DNA of 64,000 nt from Promethearchaeota archaeon (lineage in GTDB: Archaea > Asgardarchaeota > Lokiarchaeia > Sigyniarchaeales > SOKP01). The stretch covers positions 769,063 through 833,062 of the forward strand of contig JAHPZA010000006.1 of NCBI GenBank assembly GCA_019058445.1, given 5' to 3'. The position numbers and the translations under genes were made by a program. Below are positions 63,644 to 64,000 of this stretch, one piece after another; position 1 is the first letter of the stretch; each line of letters opens with the position of its first letter. Under the pieces are notes generated by a model. The model saw nothing but the letters and a program-made list of their open reading frames with translations, was not told the DNA's origin and searched no databases.

Positions 63644-64000
63644 ATGTATTTTATGAATTTTGAACAATTATTATATGAAGAGAAAGATAAAGTAGCGTGG
63701 ATTACTTTAAATCGACCAGAAGTTTTAAATGCCTTAAGTATGAATCTTTCTGACGAACTAGTTGAAGCTCTTCAGATTATCCAACAATCAAAAAGATTAA
63801 AATTTTTAGTTATCAAAGGTGCAGGAAATAATTTTAGTGTAGGTGATGATATTAAGGAAATGATGAGATGGGGAGATGCAAATGGAATTATGCGAAGAGC
63901 AAGGTATTACCAGAATATGGCAAATCAGCTTGAAGAATTAGATAAAATTACCATAGCGGCAGTAGATGGCTATGCAGTGGGTGGAGGTTTGGAAATAACT
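63644..64000 (+). CDS. Enoyl-CoA hydratase/isomerase family protein, cut by window end
   Basis: The N-terminal 119 residues of a crotonase; the frame runs off the right edge. KVAWITLNRPEVLNALSM is the family start, FSVGDDIKEM carries the first oxyanion loop, and AAVDGYAVGGGLEIT begins the second. ATGs at 63644 and 63653 are both possible; the second (MNFEQLL) fits the TATA box better. It is the fourth crotonase in the window and follows the nitroreductase after about 50 bases. Confidence 0.85.
   Translation, partial: MYFMNFEQLLYEEKDKVAWITLNRPEVLNALSMNLSDELVEALQIIQQSKRLKFLVIKGAGNNFSVGDDIKEMMRWGDANGIMRRARYYQNMANQLEELDKITIAAVDGYAVGGGLEIT

Noticed and set aside
1..64000. CRISPR arrays, tRNA or rRNA genes, insertion sequences
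   Set aside because: I found no regularly spaced direct repeats, no cloverleaf with a matching acceptor stem and no transposase reading frame. A covariance-model search could still find a small RNA.

Overview
The window is low-GC DNA, tightly packed with genes and free of tRNA, rRNA, CRISPR arrays or insertion sequences. It looks archaeal. Good TATA boxes lie about 25 bases before several starts, some transcripts appear leaderless, and the ribosome binding sites match GGTGAT/GGAGG. The gene content (GH57 branching enzyme, PadR regulator, long coiled-coil proteins with winged-helix ends, PAS histidine kinases without receivers, many acyl-CoA enzymes) is what I would expect of an Asgard archaeon of Lokiarchaeia type. 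That placement is inference; no marker gene here proves it.

Layout. 1-8391: the end of a phytoene-desaturase-like oxidoreductase, a fused cation-diffusion-facilitator protein, a thiolase, a coiled-coil protein and a tandem pair of membrane-anchored alpha/beta hydrolases. 8392-15592: a PadR regulator divergent from an MFS transporter with shared operator-like sequences, a B12/radical SAM protein, peptidase T and two unknown proteins. 15756-21467: MFS transporter, FAD oxidase copy 1, the remnant of a fifth oxidase, and a glycyl radical enzyme. 21686-34763: GH57 branching enzyme, PAS histidine kinase, acetoacetate-decarboxylase-like protein, metallo-beta-lactamase-fold protein, cyclase, Gfo/Idh/MocA dehydrogenase, two crotonases, a double VOC protein, a CaiB/BaiF CoA-transferase remnant and a membrane protease-like protein.

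35126-53113 is the centrepiece: eleven genes on the minus strand over 18 kb. It holds three more copies of the FAD oxidase, four AMP-forming acyl-CoA ligases (one with an AbrB-like N-terminus), a thiolase, an Old-Yellow-Enzyme/dienoyl-CoA-reductase-type flavoenzyme, an HdrD/GlcF-type iron-sulfur protein and a ferredoxin-nitroreductase fusion. Its logic resembles CoA-activated carboxylate catabolism: activation by a ligase, oxidation by a flavoprotein that passes electrons to an iron-sulfur protein, reduction by OYE, and thiolysis. The part list overlaps with bacterial bai (bile acid) clusters, but the substrate is unknown. Just upstream lie an SDR and a carboxymuconolactone-decarboxylase-like protein. 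The window closes with a GH116 glycosidase, a second MFS transporter related to the one at 15756, a GAF histidine kinase, a saccharopine-dehydrogenase-like protein, two more crotonases and a nitroreductase.

Four genes appear to start at AUA, CUG or AUU codons, each placed 4-5 bases after a strong ribosome binding site. Starting them at the nearest ATG/GTG/TTG either uses a codon buried in that site or removes conserved N-terminal sequence.
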